A stretch of 34,507 nucleotides of DNA, taken from contig NZ_JABTYE010000036.1 of assembly GCF_013314895.1 (NCBI RefSeq), positions 1 to 34,507 of the forward strand, written 5' to 3'. How positions within the stretch are numbered: position 1 is the first letter of the stretch; the number at the start of each line of letters is the position of its first letter. Positions 27,678 to 34,507 of the stretch are shown here, in pieces. The notes beneath the pieces are model-generated. The model was not told the origin of the DNA and did not search any database. It saw nothing but the letters and a program-made list of their open reading frames with translations. The translations under genes and the position numbers were made by a program. This DNA comes from Cupriavidus gilardii (GTDB lineage: Bacteria; Pseudomonadota; Gammaproteobacteria; Burkholderiales; Burkholderiaceae).

Positions 27678-28004
27678 ATGCCGATCTATGCCTACCGTTG
27701 CGACGCCTGCGGCCATGGGCGCGATGTGCTGCAGAAAATGAGCGATGCCCCGCTCACCGACTGCCCATCCTGCAATACGGCGGGGGCCTTCAAGAAACAG
27801 CTGACCGCGGCCGGTTTCCAGCTCAAGGGTTCGGGCTGGTACGTGACCGACTTCCGCGGCGGCAACAGCGGCGGCAGCGCCAGCAACGGCGCCAGCTCGG
27901 ACGCAGGCAGCGGCACCGGCGCGGCCAAGCCGGCCGAGACGTCGGCTTCCGCCAGCGCGGCGCCCGCGGCCGGCGGCTGTGGCAGCGCCTGCGCCTGCCA
28001 CTGA
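27678..28004 (+). CDS. FmdB-family zinc ribbon protein
   Basis: The 108-residue protein opens with MPIYAYRC and the two zinc-binding pairs Cys8/Cys11 and Cys29/Cys32 typical of the FmdB/CxxC_CxxC_SSSS family, annotated as putative regulators. A Gly/Ser/Ala-rich tail (from about residue 60) ends in GGCGSACACH, a further possible metal site. CGGAGAG lies just upstream of ATG 27678. It leads the operon with DUF502 and aspS. Confidence 0.92.
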   Translation: MPIYAYRCDACGHGRDVLQKMSDAPLTDCPSCNTAGAFKKQLTAAGFQLKGSGWYVTDFRGGNSGGSASNGASSDAGSGTGAAKPAETSASASAAPAAGGCGSACACH

Positions 28005-28017
28005 ACCAGGAAGGAAC

Positions 28018-28728
28018 GTGGCCGCCAACAAGAAAACTTCCGCACTGAAGACCTGGTTCCTGACCGGACTGCTGGTGCTGGTACCGCTGGGCATCACGCT
28101 GTGGGTGCTCAGCCTGATCATCGGCACGATGGACCAGAGCCTGGCGCTGCTGCCCGAGGCCTGGCAGTTCGACCGCCAGCTGTTCGGCATGCGCGTGCCC
28201 GGCCTGGGCGCCATCCTGACCCTGCTGTTCATCCTGCTGGTCGGGGTGCTGACGCACAACTTCATCGGCCAGCGCCTGGTGCGCTGGTGGGAGGCCCTGC
28301 TGCACCATATCCCGGTGGTGGGGCCGATCTATTCGAGCGTCAAGCAGGTCTCGGACACGCTGCTGTCCTCGTCCGGCAACGCCTTCCGCAAGGCGCTGCT
28401 GGTGCAGTACCCGCGCGAGGGCTCGTGGACCATCGCCTTCCTGACCGGCCGGCCCGGCGGCGACGTGCAGAATCACCTGCAGGGCGAATACGTCAGCGTC
28501 TACGTGCCGACCACGCCGAATCCGACCTCGGGCTTCTTCCTGATGATGCCCAAGGCCGACACCATCGAGCTCGACATGACCGTCGATGCCGCCCTGAAAT
28601 ACATCGTGTCGATGGGCGTGGTCGCGCCGGCCGAACTGCCGCGCAAGGCCGCGCCGAGCCGCGCCGCGGCGCCCGCCGCTGCGGCCGCTTCCGGTGCCTC
28701 CGCCGCCGACCCATCGCACTCCAATTGA
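28018..28728 (+). CDS. DUF502 inner membrane protein
   Basis: The 236-residue protein has two transmembrane segments near the N terminus (about 12-36 and 60-80). The conserved DUF502 soluble part follows (HIPVVGPIYSSVKQVSDTL near 97-115, PTTPNPTSGFFLMMP near 165-179). The function is unknown. GTG at 28018 with AGGAAGGA just upstream decides the start, 13 nt after fmdB; an in-frame upstream start at 27979 would overlap fmdB. The C-terminal 30 residues are an Ala/Ser-rich tail. Confidence 0.9.
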   Translation: MAANKKTSALKTWFLTGLLVLVPLGITLWVLSLIIGTMDQSLALLPEAWQFDRQLFGMRVPGLGAILTLLFILLVGVLTHNFIGQRLVRWWEALLHHIPVVGPIYSSVKQVSDTLLSSSGNAFRKALLVQYPREGSWTIAFLTGRPGGDVQNHLQGEYVSVYVPTTPNPTSGFFLMMPKADTIELDMTVDAALKYIVSMGVVAPAELPRKAAPSRAAAPAAAAASGASAADPSHSN

Positions 28729-28774
28729 CCGCCGGCCGCCCGAGCGCGGCCGCGCCTTACCGGGAATTTCTCCT

Positions 28775-30583
28775 ATGTCCTCCATGCGAACTCACTACTG
28801 CGGTCTCGTGACCGAACAACTGACCGGCCAGGAAGTGGCCCTGACCGGCTGGGTGCAACGGCGCCGCGACCACGGCGGCGTGATCTTCATCGACCTGCGC
28901 GATCGCGAAGGCCTGGTGCAGGTCGTCTGCGATCCGGATCGCCCCGAGATGTTCAAGGTCGCCGAGGACATCCGCAACGAGTTCTGCATCCGCGTGACCG
29001 GCAGGGTGCGCGCGCGCCCGGCCGGCACCGAGAACGCCAATCTGACCTCGGGCAAGATCGAGGTGCTGTGCCATGAGCTGACCGTGCTGAACCCGTCGGT
29101 CACGCCGCCGTTCCAGCTCGACGACGACAACCTGTCGGAGACCACCCGCCTGACGCACCGCGTGCTGGACCTGCGCCGCCCGCAGATGCAGTACAACCTG
29201 CGCCTGCGCTACAAGGTCGCGATGGAAGTGCGCAAGTACCTGGACGAGCAGGGCTTCATCGACATCGAGACGCCGATGCTGGGCAAGAGCACGCCGGAAG
29301 GCGCGCGCGACTACCTGGTGCCGTCGCGCGTCAACCCGGGCCACTTCTTCGCGCTGCCGCAGTCGCCGCAGCTGTTCAAGCAGATGCTGATGGTGTCGGG
29401 CTTCGACCGCTACTACCAGATCACCAAGTGCTTCCGCGACGAGGACCTGCGCGCCGATCGCCAGCCCGAGTTCACGCAGATCGACTGCGAGACCTCGTTC
29501 CTGACCGAGCAGGACATCCGCGACCTGTTCGAGAACATGATCCGCACGGTGTTCCAGAACACCATCGGCGTGGCGCTCGACGACAAGTTCCCGGTGATGG
29601 AATTCCGCGAGGCGATGGCCCGCTTCGGCTCGGACAAGCCGGACCTGCGCGTCAAGCTCGAGTTCACCGAGCTGACCGACGTGATGAAGGACGTCGACTT
29701 CAAGGTCTTCTCGGCGCCGGCCAACAGCGACAACGGCCGCGTGGTCGCGCTGCGCGTGCCCGGCGGCGGCCAGATCTCGCGCGGTGAGATCGATGCCTAC
29801 ACGCAGTTCGTCGCCATCTACGGCGCCAAGGGCCTGGCCTGGATCAAGGTCAACGAAGTGGCCAAGGGCCGCGACGGTCTGCAGTCGCCGATCGTCAAGA
29901 ACCTGCATGACGCCGCCATCGCCGAGATCCTGAAGCGCTCGGGCGCGCAGGATGGCGACATCCTGTTCTTCGGTGCCGACAAAGCCAAGGTCGTCAACGA
30001 CGCGATGGGCGCGCTGCGCCTGAAGATCGGCCACTCGGAATTCGGCAAGTCCAACGGCCTGTTCGAGGACGCGTGGAAGCCGCTGTGGGTGGTGGACTTC
30101 CCGATGTTCGAGTACGACGAGGAAGATGCCCGCTGGGTCGCGATGCACCACCCGTTCACCAGCCCGAAGGACGAGCATCTGGAATACCTGGCCACCGATC
30201 CGGGCAAGTGCATCGCCAAGGCTTACGACATGGTGCTCAACGGCTGGGAAATCGGCGGCGGCTCGGTGCGGATCTATCGCGAGGACGTGCAGAGCAAGGT
30301 GTTCCGCGCACTGAAGATCAACGAGGAAGAGGCGCGCGCCAAGTTCGGCTATCTGCTGGACGCGCTGCAGTACGGCGCGCCCCCGCATGGCGGCATCGCC
30401 TTCGGCCTGGACCGCATCGTCACGATGATGGCCGGCGCCGATTCGATCCGCGACGTGATCGCCTTCCCGAAGACCCAGCGCGCGCAGGATCTGCTGACGC
30501 AGGCGCCGAGCTCGGTCGACGAGAAGCAGCTGCGCGAGCTGCATATCCGCCTGCGCACGCCCGAGCCGAAGGCTTCGGCGTGA
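28775..30583 (+). CDS. aspS: Aspartyl-tRNA synthetase, non-discriminating signature
   Basis: AspRS charges tRNA with aspartate. The 602-residue bacterial-type enzyme has the N-terminal anticodon-binding OB fold (to about 110), the class II core with CFRDEDLRADRQPEFTQID (motif 2) and GLDRIVTMMAG (motif 3), and the GAD insertion (about 300-415). In the OB fold, His33 (RRRDHGG) and Gly84 (RPAGT) match the pair reported in the Pseudomonas enzyme that accepts both tRNA-Asp and tRNA-Asn, where the E. coli enzyme has Leu and Lys. Asn-tRNA would then be made via GatCAB. The start could also be ATG at 28784. A strong terminator follows. Confidence 0.97.
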   Translation: MSSMRTHYCGLVTEQLTGQEVALTGWVQRRRDHGGVIFIDLRDREGLVQVVCDPDRPEMFKVAEDIRNEFCIRVTGRVRARPAGTENANLTSGKIEVLCHELTVLNPSVTPPFQLDDDNLSETTRLTHRVLDLRRPQMQYNLRLRYKVAMEVRKYLDEQGFIDIETPMLGKSTPEGARDYLVPSRVNPGHFFALPQSPQLFKQMLMVSGFDRYYQITKCFRDEDLRADRQPEFTQIDCETSFLTEQDIRDLFENMIRTVFQNTIGVALDDKFPVMEFREAMARFGSDKPDLRVKLEFTELTDVMKDVDFKVFSAPANSDNGRVVALRVPGGGQISRGEIDAYTQFVAIYGAKGLAWIKVNEVAKGRDGLQSPIVKNLHDAAIAEILKRSGAQDGDILFFGADKAKVVNDAMGALRLKIGHSEFGKSNGLFEDAWKPLWVVDFPMFEYDEEDARWVAMHHPFTSPKDEHLEYLATDPGKCIAKAYDMVLNGWEIGGGSVRIYREDVQSKVFRALKINEEEARAKFGYLLDALQYGAPPHGGIAFGLDRIVTMMAGADSIRDVIAFPKTQRAQDLLTQAPSSVDEKQLRELHIRLRTPEPKASA

Positions 30584-30608
30584 TGCCGCTGGCGAGGTAG
30601 CAAGAGAG

Positions 30609-30637
30609 ACGGCCGTGCGCGAGCGCGGCCGTTTTTT
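30609..30637 (+). terminator. Rho-independent terminator after aspS
   Basis: ACGGCCG at 30609-30615 pairs with CGGCCGT at 30626-30632, and the intervening bases can add GC pairs. Six Ts run from 30632 to 30637. It lies 25 nt after the aspS stop and closes the fmdB-DUF502-aspS unit. Confidence 0.92.
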
Positions 30638-30761
30638 GTTTGTGTAGGCTGGCGGGGCGTCGAGGTTTCCAATTGTTTCCTATGGGAACGATCGGCCACC
30701 TCGCATGGTCATCCATCGGGCTGCCGCCGGCTGGCCAAGCACCTGACAAGGGAGAACAAAG

Positions 30762-31646
30762 GTGACACTGGATATCGAACTGATCCGCCAATTCCTGCTG
30801 CAGCATGCGGAGACAATCCTGACCTGGCTGGTCGCCGGGCTGGTGATGATGCTGCTGGCGCGCTTCGAGCTGCGCCGCGCGGTGCGCAAGTCGGCGCAGG
30901 CGATGTCGGAATCGGTGGCGACCACGGTGGCTGCCTGCGTTCCCGATATCGCCCATGCCGCCCAGGTCGGCAGCGCCGCGGCCGAAGGCGGCGCGGTGCA
31001 GATGCAGCGCGCCGAGGCGCTGCGGCGCGTGGCGCTGGACACGGTGGCGGCGGTGATGGCGCGTGGGCGCTGGCTCGAGGAAGTCGGCAATCTGCGCTTG
31101 CCCGAAGATGCGCTGCTGACCGGCCGTCGCGGCAGCGGTGCCGATCCGCTGCTGGTGGTGGCGCCGCAGCCGGTGGTGCAGGCCTATCTGGCCGCGCAGC
31201 GGAACTTCGAAACGATGGCGGCGCAACTGCAGGCACGGCGCCGCGACGCGCTGGCGCTGCAGGACGCGGCGCAGGCGCTGGTGGCCGAGGCCGCGCAGAT
31301 CGAGCAGGAGACCGCCAGCATCGTGCTGCGCTTCGAGCAGGTGAACGCGCAGGCCGCCCAGGCCGCGCACGCCGAGGGCGGCGATTACCAGCGCTTCCTG
31401 ATCCAGAAGTACCACGCGCTCGGCCAGCGCGAGAAGGAGGTCGCGCAGGCCCGCACCGAGATGCAGGCGCGCGCCAACCAGGCCGCCGAGGAGCTGGCGA
31501 CCGAGGCGCACGCCGCCGCCGCGCGCTACACCGAATCGCTGGCGCCGCTGATGCAGCAACTGCGCGCGGCCTGGGGCCACGGCGATTCGCCGGAGGTGTT
31601 CGACAGCTGGGTGCGCGAAGCGGGCGCCCGGGAAGAGCGGGCCTGA
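30762..31646 (+). CDS. Unknown membrane-anchored coiled-coil protein
   Basis: I do not recognise this 294-residue protein. It has one N-terminal hydrophobic segment (about 16-35) followed by basic residues, which suggests an inner-membrane anchor with the bulk in the cytoplasm. Residues about 145-265 are rich in Ala, Gln, Glu and Arg with heptad-like spacing, as in a long coiled coil. The start is GTG at 30762, behind AAGGGAG. It stands between the aspS terminator and a hairpin at 31659, so it is probably its own transcription unit. Codon use matches its neighbours, so it looks like a real gene. Confidence 0.8.
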   Translation: MTLDIELIRQFLLQHAETILTWLVAGLVMMLLARFELRRAVRKSAQAMSESVATTVAACVPDIAHAAQVGSAAAEGGAVQMQRAEALRRVALDTVAAVMARGRWLEEVGNLRLPEDALLTGRRGSGADPLLVVAPQPVVQAYLAAQRNFETMAAQLQARRRDALALQDAAQALVAEAAQIEQETASIVLRFEQVNAQAAQAAHAEGGDYQRFLIQKYHALGQREKEVAQARTEMQARANQAAEELATEAHAAAARYTESLAPLMQQLRAAWGHGDSPEVFDSWVREAGAREERA

Positions 31647-31658
31647 GCGACGGCAATG

Positions 31659-31685
31659 GGCGTGGGCGCTTCCAGTGCCCACGCC
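31659..31685 (+). terminator. Terminator-like hairpin after the coiled-coil gene
   Basis: GGCGTGGGC at 31659-31667 pairs perfectly with GCCCACGCC at 31677-31685 around a 9-nt loop, 12 nt after the stop codon. The following bases are ATCACATCAT, not a T-run, so termination efficiency is uncertain. Confidence 0.55.
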
Positions 31686-31783
31686 ATCACATCATCCCCA
31701 CACCTTCCGGGCTTGTCGGACTAACGCCGGTGGCGCCGGCGGGCAACTGCGTTAAGCTTGTCAGCCTGTTCCCGCCCGATCCC

Positions 31784-32308
31784 ATGCCCTACAAGATTCC
31801 CGAATCCGTGCTGGTCGTGATTCATACGACCGATCTGCAGGTCCTGCTGCTGGAGCGCGCCGATCGTCCCGGCTTCTGGCAATCCGTTACCGGCAGCCTC
31901 GATACCCCCGACGAACCCCTGGCATTGACCGCCGCCCGCGAGGTGGCCGAGGAAACCGGCATCGTCGCCAGCGAGCACCGCCTGCAGGATTGGGGTCACC
32001 ACATCGAATACGAGATCTACCCCGAATGGCGCCATCGCTATGCGCCCGGGGTCACGCGCAATGTCGAGCACTGGTTCGGCCTGTGCGTCGCCCGGCCGCT
32101 GCCGGTCACGCTGGCGCCGCGCGAGCATCTGCAGTCGGTCTGGCTGCCGTGGGAACAGGCGGCGGCGCGCTGCTTCTCGTCGAGCAATGCCGAAGCGGTG
32201 CGCCAGCTGGCCTGGCGCGCGGCGGCCGGCGCGACCGCTTGCGGGGCCGGCGCCGTGGGCGCAGCAGGCACGGTGAGCGCCGCCGGCGGGCCCGGGGGGG
32301 CGCGATGA
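31784..32308 (+). CDS. nudB: Dihydroneopterin triphosphate diphosphatase (Nudix)
   Basis: NudB removes pyrophosphate from dihydroneopterin triphosphate in folate synthesis. The Nudix box spans residues 37-60: Gly37, Glu44, then REVAEETGI at 52-60. There are six rather than the usual five residues between Gly37 and Glu44. The start at MPYKIPESVL is family-like; an upstream in-frame start at 31730 is less likely. The last 25 residues are an Ala/Gly tail absent from shorter relatives and end in a G7 run. The stop overlaps the start of the EEP gene in ATGA. Confidence 0.88.
   Translation: MPYKIPESVLVVIHTTDLQVLLLERADRPGFWQSVTGSLDTPDEPLALTAAREVAEETGIVASEHRLQDWGHHIEYEIYPEWRHRYAPGVTRNVEHWFGLCVARPLPVTLAPREHLQSVWLPWEQAAARCFSSSNAEAVRQLAWRAAAGATACGAGAVGAAGTVSAAGGPGGAR
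32294..32308 (+). other. G7 run and ATGA overlap between nudB and the EEP gene
   Basis: Seven Gs run from 32294 to 32300, immediately before the EEP start codon at 32305. The nudB stop is 32306-32308. The EEP frame is -1 to nudB and is open upstream to at least 31990, so a -1 slip in the G-run gives one fused frame. The G-run also serves as the ribosome-binding region for the EEP gene. Confidence 0.7.
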
Positions 32309-33096
32309 AGTTGCGCGTGGTCACCTACAACATTCACAAGGGGCTGACCGGATTCGCGCGCCGTCCGCGCATCCAGCATGTCCGCGACGGGCTTCAGACG
32401 GTCGACGCCGACATCGTCTTCCTGCAGGAAGTGCAGGACCGTAACGATCGCCTGGTGGCCGCCTCGCTGTTCGATTCGGATTACACGCAGCTGAACTACC
32501 TGGCGACCGACGCCTATCCGCACTCGGTCTACGGCCGCAACGCGGTCTACGACCACGGCCATCACGGCAACGCGATCCTGTCGCGCCATCCGATCCTGAT
32601 GTCGGAAAACCTCGACATCTCCGACCATCGCTTCGAGCAGCGCGGGCTGCTGCATGCGGTGGCCGATATCCATGGCATCGAGGCGCATTTGATCTGCGTG
32701 CATTTCGGCCTGTTCGCGCGCAGCCGCGCGCGCCAGGCCGAGGCGCTGGTCGAACGCGTGCGCAATGTGGTGCCGGCCGATGCGCCGCTGGTGATCGCCG
32801 GCGACTTCAACGACTGGAATCACCGTCTCGATGCGCTGATCTGCAACACGCTGGGCGCGCTGGAAGCCTCGCAGGCGCGCGGCTCGCGGCTGCATACCTT
32901 CCCTAGCCATATGCCGTGGTGGCAGCTCGACCGGATCTACGTACGCGGCTTCGAGATCGAGCGGGCCCGCGTGCTGACCGGGCGCGACTGGGCGCAGCGC
33001 TCCGACCATGTGCCGCTGGTCGCCGAGTTGGCGCGGCCACAGGTACCCGAGGCCAATCCGAGGCATAGCGACGAGACCGCGGGCGCGGCAGGCTAG
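32305..33096 (+). CDS. Endonuclease/exonuclease/phosphatase family protein (YbhP-like)
   Basis: The 263-residue protein has the EEP fold signatures: TYNIHKG with Asn9, LQEV with Glu42, GDFND at 166-170 and SDHVPL with Asp234 and His235. The family contains nucleases, sphingomyelinase-like phosphodiesterases and inositol phosphatases; there is no signal peptide. In E. coli the related ybhP lies next to clsB (ybhO), and clsB is also close by here, which hints at a role in phospholipid metabolism. The start overlaps the nudB stop (ATGA), so translation is coupled. Confidence 0.9.
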   Translation: MKLRVVTYNIHKGLTGFARRPRIQHVRDGLQTVDADIVFLQEVQDRNDRLVAASLFDSDYTQLNYLATDAYPHSVYGRNAVYDHGHHGNAILSRHPILMSENLDISDHRFEQRGLLHAVADIHGIEAHLICVHFGLFARSRARQAEALVERVRNVVPADAPLVIAGDFNDWNHRLDALICNTLGALEASQARGSRLHTFPSHMPWWQLDRIYVRGFEIERARVLTGRDWAQRSDHVPLVAELARPQVPEANPRHSDETAGAAG

Positions 33097-33117
33097 CCGC
33101 CTCGGGTCGAGTTCCGC

Positions 33118-33627
33118 CTACAGCCCGGCGTGTTCGCGCACGAAAGCCTCGATCGCGTCGATCCGGTTCAGATCGAGCACCGGCAGCCGGGTCAGCGCCG
33201 CCACTTCGTCGGGGCAGTCCGTCGCGACGCCGACGATGCCCGGCACTTCAGGCCACAGCGGTGGCCGGCCGTGGCCCGGGCGATAGACCTCGAGCTTGGG
33301 CACGTCGCTATGCTTGTATCCCTCGACCAGCACCAGGTCCGTATCGGCGGGCAGCACCGCCAGCGCGTCGGCCAGTTCGGGCGGCGTCGCCCCTCCCTCA
33401 TAACGGCGCATCAGCGTCAGATGGCGCGCGCCGACCAGCACCACATTGGCGCAGCCGGCCTCGCGCATGCGCCACGAATCCTTGCCGGGGGTGTCGGGGT
33501 CGAAGCCGTGATGGGTATGTTTGACGCCGGCCACGCGCAGCCCGGCCGCGACGAAGCGGGGGATCAACTGGTCCAGCAAGGTGGTCTTGCCGCTGCCGGA
33601 AGTGCCGGCGATACCGAATACCTTCAC
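33118..33627 (-). CDS. mobB: Molybdopterin-guanine dinucleotide biosynthesis protein B
   Basis: MobB is a GTP-binding P-loop protein that assists MobA in making the guanine dinucleotide form of the molybdenum cofactor. The 169-residue protein has Walker A GTSGSGKTT (residues 8-16), KHTHHGFDPDTPGKDSWR after it and the conserved LVEGYKHSDVPKLEVYR. The start is GTG at 33627 with only a weak ribosome-binding site. It is convergent with the EEP gene (21-nt gap) and divergent from clsB. It is separate from the cox operon's MocA-like gene. Confidence 0.94.
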   Translation of the reverse strand: MKVFGIAGTSGSGKTTLLDQLIPRFVAAGLRVAGVKHTHHGFDPDTPGKDSWRMREAGCANVVLVGARHLTLMRRYEGGATPPELADALAVLPADTDLVLVEGYKHSDVPKLEVYRPGHGRPPLWPEVPGIVGVATDCPDEVAALTRLPVLDLNRIDAIEAFVREHAGL

Positions 33628-33710
33628 GATCGAATCAGCTCAGTGCGCGGGGGCGCCGGTGGGGACGATGTCAGGGACGAAGCCGGACACGACGTCGGAA
33701 ACAAAGCGCG

Positions 33711-33719
33711 ACGATAGCA
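33711..33719 (-). promoter_or_regulatory. Candidate extended -10 promoter for mobB
   Basis: On the minus strand the sequence reads TGCTATCGT, an extended TGn followed by TATCGT (4 of 6). It lies about 85 nt upstream of the mobB start. No clear -35 is seen. Confidence 0.35.
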
Positions 33720-33799
33720 GAGTCGGCGCGCGTTCGTCCGGCTTTGCCCGGCTGCGCCCGCCGATGCCCGCCGGGTGGCGTTTCCGCCGCGAGGTGACC

Positions 33800-33805
33800 G
33801 ATAAT
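33800..33805 (+). promoter_or_regulatory. Candidate -10 box immediately upstream of clsB
   Basis: GATAAT matches 5 of 6 positions of TATAAT and ends 6 nt before the ATG at 33812. If functional, transcription would begin at or next to the start codon and give a leaderless or nearly leaderless mRNA. No clear -35 or ribosome-binding site is present. Confidence 0.35.
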
Positions 33806-33811
33806 GCGGCC

Positions 33812-34507
33812 ATGTCCTCGTCCGAGCGTCCAAGCGAATCCACCCGCGCCTCCACGACGGCCGCCCATGCCCCCGATGCCGCCACCGAAGCCACCGAGGC
33901 CACGGCCGCCGCGGTGCCGGGAGGGCGGCACAGTCCCCGGCTGCAGCGCACCGGTCCGGGCCGTCCGGTCGGCGGCAATCGCGTCGAGCTGCTGCGCGGC
34001 GGCGCCGAGTACTTTGCCGCACTGATCGCGGCGATCGACCAGGCGGTGCTGTCGGTCTCGCTGGAGACCTATATCTACGCCGACGACGAGATCGGCCAGG
34101 CCGTCGCCGACGCGCTGCTGCGCGCGGCCGAGCGCGGCGTGCGCGTTCATCTGCTGGTCGACGGCTTTGGCGCCGGCGACATGCCCGCCGCGCTGGTCGA
34201 GCGGCTCCGGCACGGCGGTGTCAGGCTGGGCGTGTACCGCCCGCTGCGGGGCTTTCGGCTGGCGCGCCGGCATCTGCGCCGGCTGCACCGCAAGCTGGCG
34301 GTGATCGACCGGCGCATTGCCTTTGTCGGCGGCATCAACATCATCGACGACCACAATCACGGCCCCTTCGACGAGGCGCAGCTCGGTCCGCGCTACGACT
34401 TCGCGGTGCGGGTCACCGGTCCGCTGGCCGGCCAGATTGCGCTGACCGCCGAGCGGCTGTGGTGGCGGCTCGCGCTGCGCGGCCAGATGCAGGGCGGCGG
34501 GCCGGGG
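33812..34507 (+). CDS. clsB: Cardiolipin synthase B-type phospholipase D protein, 3' truncated by the window
   Basis: The 232 visible residues begin with an Ala/Thr-rich, poorly conserved extension (about 1-53). The first phospholipase D repeat follows: RVELLRGGAEYFAAL near 57, SLETYIYADDEIG near 82 and the catalytic HKD motif HRKLAVID near residue 159, then FVGGINI. Cardiolipin synthases join two phospholipids at the inner membrane. The length before the HKD motif and the wording around it fit ClsB (YbhO) better than ClsA, which starts with two membrane helices. The frame is open at base 34507, so the second HKD motif lies outside. The true start could be downstream of 33812. Confidence 0.85.
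   Translation, partial: MSSSERPSESTRASTTAAHAPDAATEATEATAAAVPGGRHSPRLQRTGPGRPVGGNRVELLRGGAEYFAALIAAIDQAVLSVSLETYIYADDEIGQAVADALLRAAERGVRVHLLVDGFGAGDMPAALVERLRHGGVRLGVYRPLRGFRLARRHLRRLHRKLAVIDRRIAFVGGINIIDDHNHGPFDEAQLGPRYDFAVRVTGPLAGQIALTAERLWWRLALRGQMQGGGPG

Overview
This window is GC-rich (roughly two thirds G+C by eye), densely coded chromosomal DNA from a beta-proteobacterium. The block running from a DUF3683/FAD/Fe-S fusion gene through ubiE, a Tim44-like gene, ubiJ, ubiB, fmdB, a DUF502 gene, aspS, nudB and an endonuclease/exonuclease/phosphatase (EEP) gene to clsB is the kind of arrangement I associate with Burkholderiaceae, closest to Cupriavidus/Ralstonia. That placement rests on remembered gene content and order, not on a search. 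I see no rRNA, tRNA, CRISPR array, insertion sequence, integrase or prophage gene. Base composition looks even throughout.

Region 1 (1-4500) is a trehalose cluster on the + strand: otsB, a GH15 glucoamylase/trehalase-like hydrolase and otsA. It is preceded by a near-perfect 48-bp inverted repeat at the left edge, with a candidate promoter in its loop. Region 2 (4653-13043) is a long minus-strand operon for a molybdenum hydroxylase of the CO-dehydrogenase/xanthine-dehydrogenase family. In transcription order it runs coxS, coxL, coxM, then a 114-nt gap with a strong hairpin, then coxD (MoxR AAA+), coxE (VWA), coxG, xdhC and a MocA/MobA-like nucleotidyltransferase. The S-L-M order and the AYRGAGR active-site loop mark it as form II, so CO is not a safe substrate call. 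Region 3 (13044-13498) is a divergent intergenic stretch with two short tandem-repeat arrays.

Region 4 (13499-25659) is on the + strand. It holds a YqaA/DedA-like membrane protein, a 1324-residue FAD/Fe-S dehydrogenase fusion, a HIT protein, an SbmA/YddA-type ABC exporter, a DUF971 protein, and the ubiquinone genes ubiE, ubiJ and ubiB with a Tim44-like gene among them. Region 5 (25940-34507) continues on the + strand with a sodium:solute symporter, then fmdB, DUF502 and aspS (which carries a non-discriminating signature), closed by a clear intrinsic terminator. After that come a coiled-coil membrane protein of unknown function, nudB overlapping an EEP gene, mobB on the opposite strand, and the start of clsB, cut by the window end.

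Most of the window is ordinary housekeeping sequence. The stretches most worth a second look are the molybdenum hydroxylase operon (unknown substrate, internal hairpin, repeat-built tails, repeat arrays upstream), the inverted repeat at the left edge, and a G7 run where nudB and the EEP gene overlap, at which a -1 slip would fuse the two proteins.
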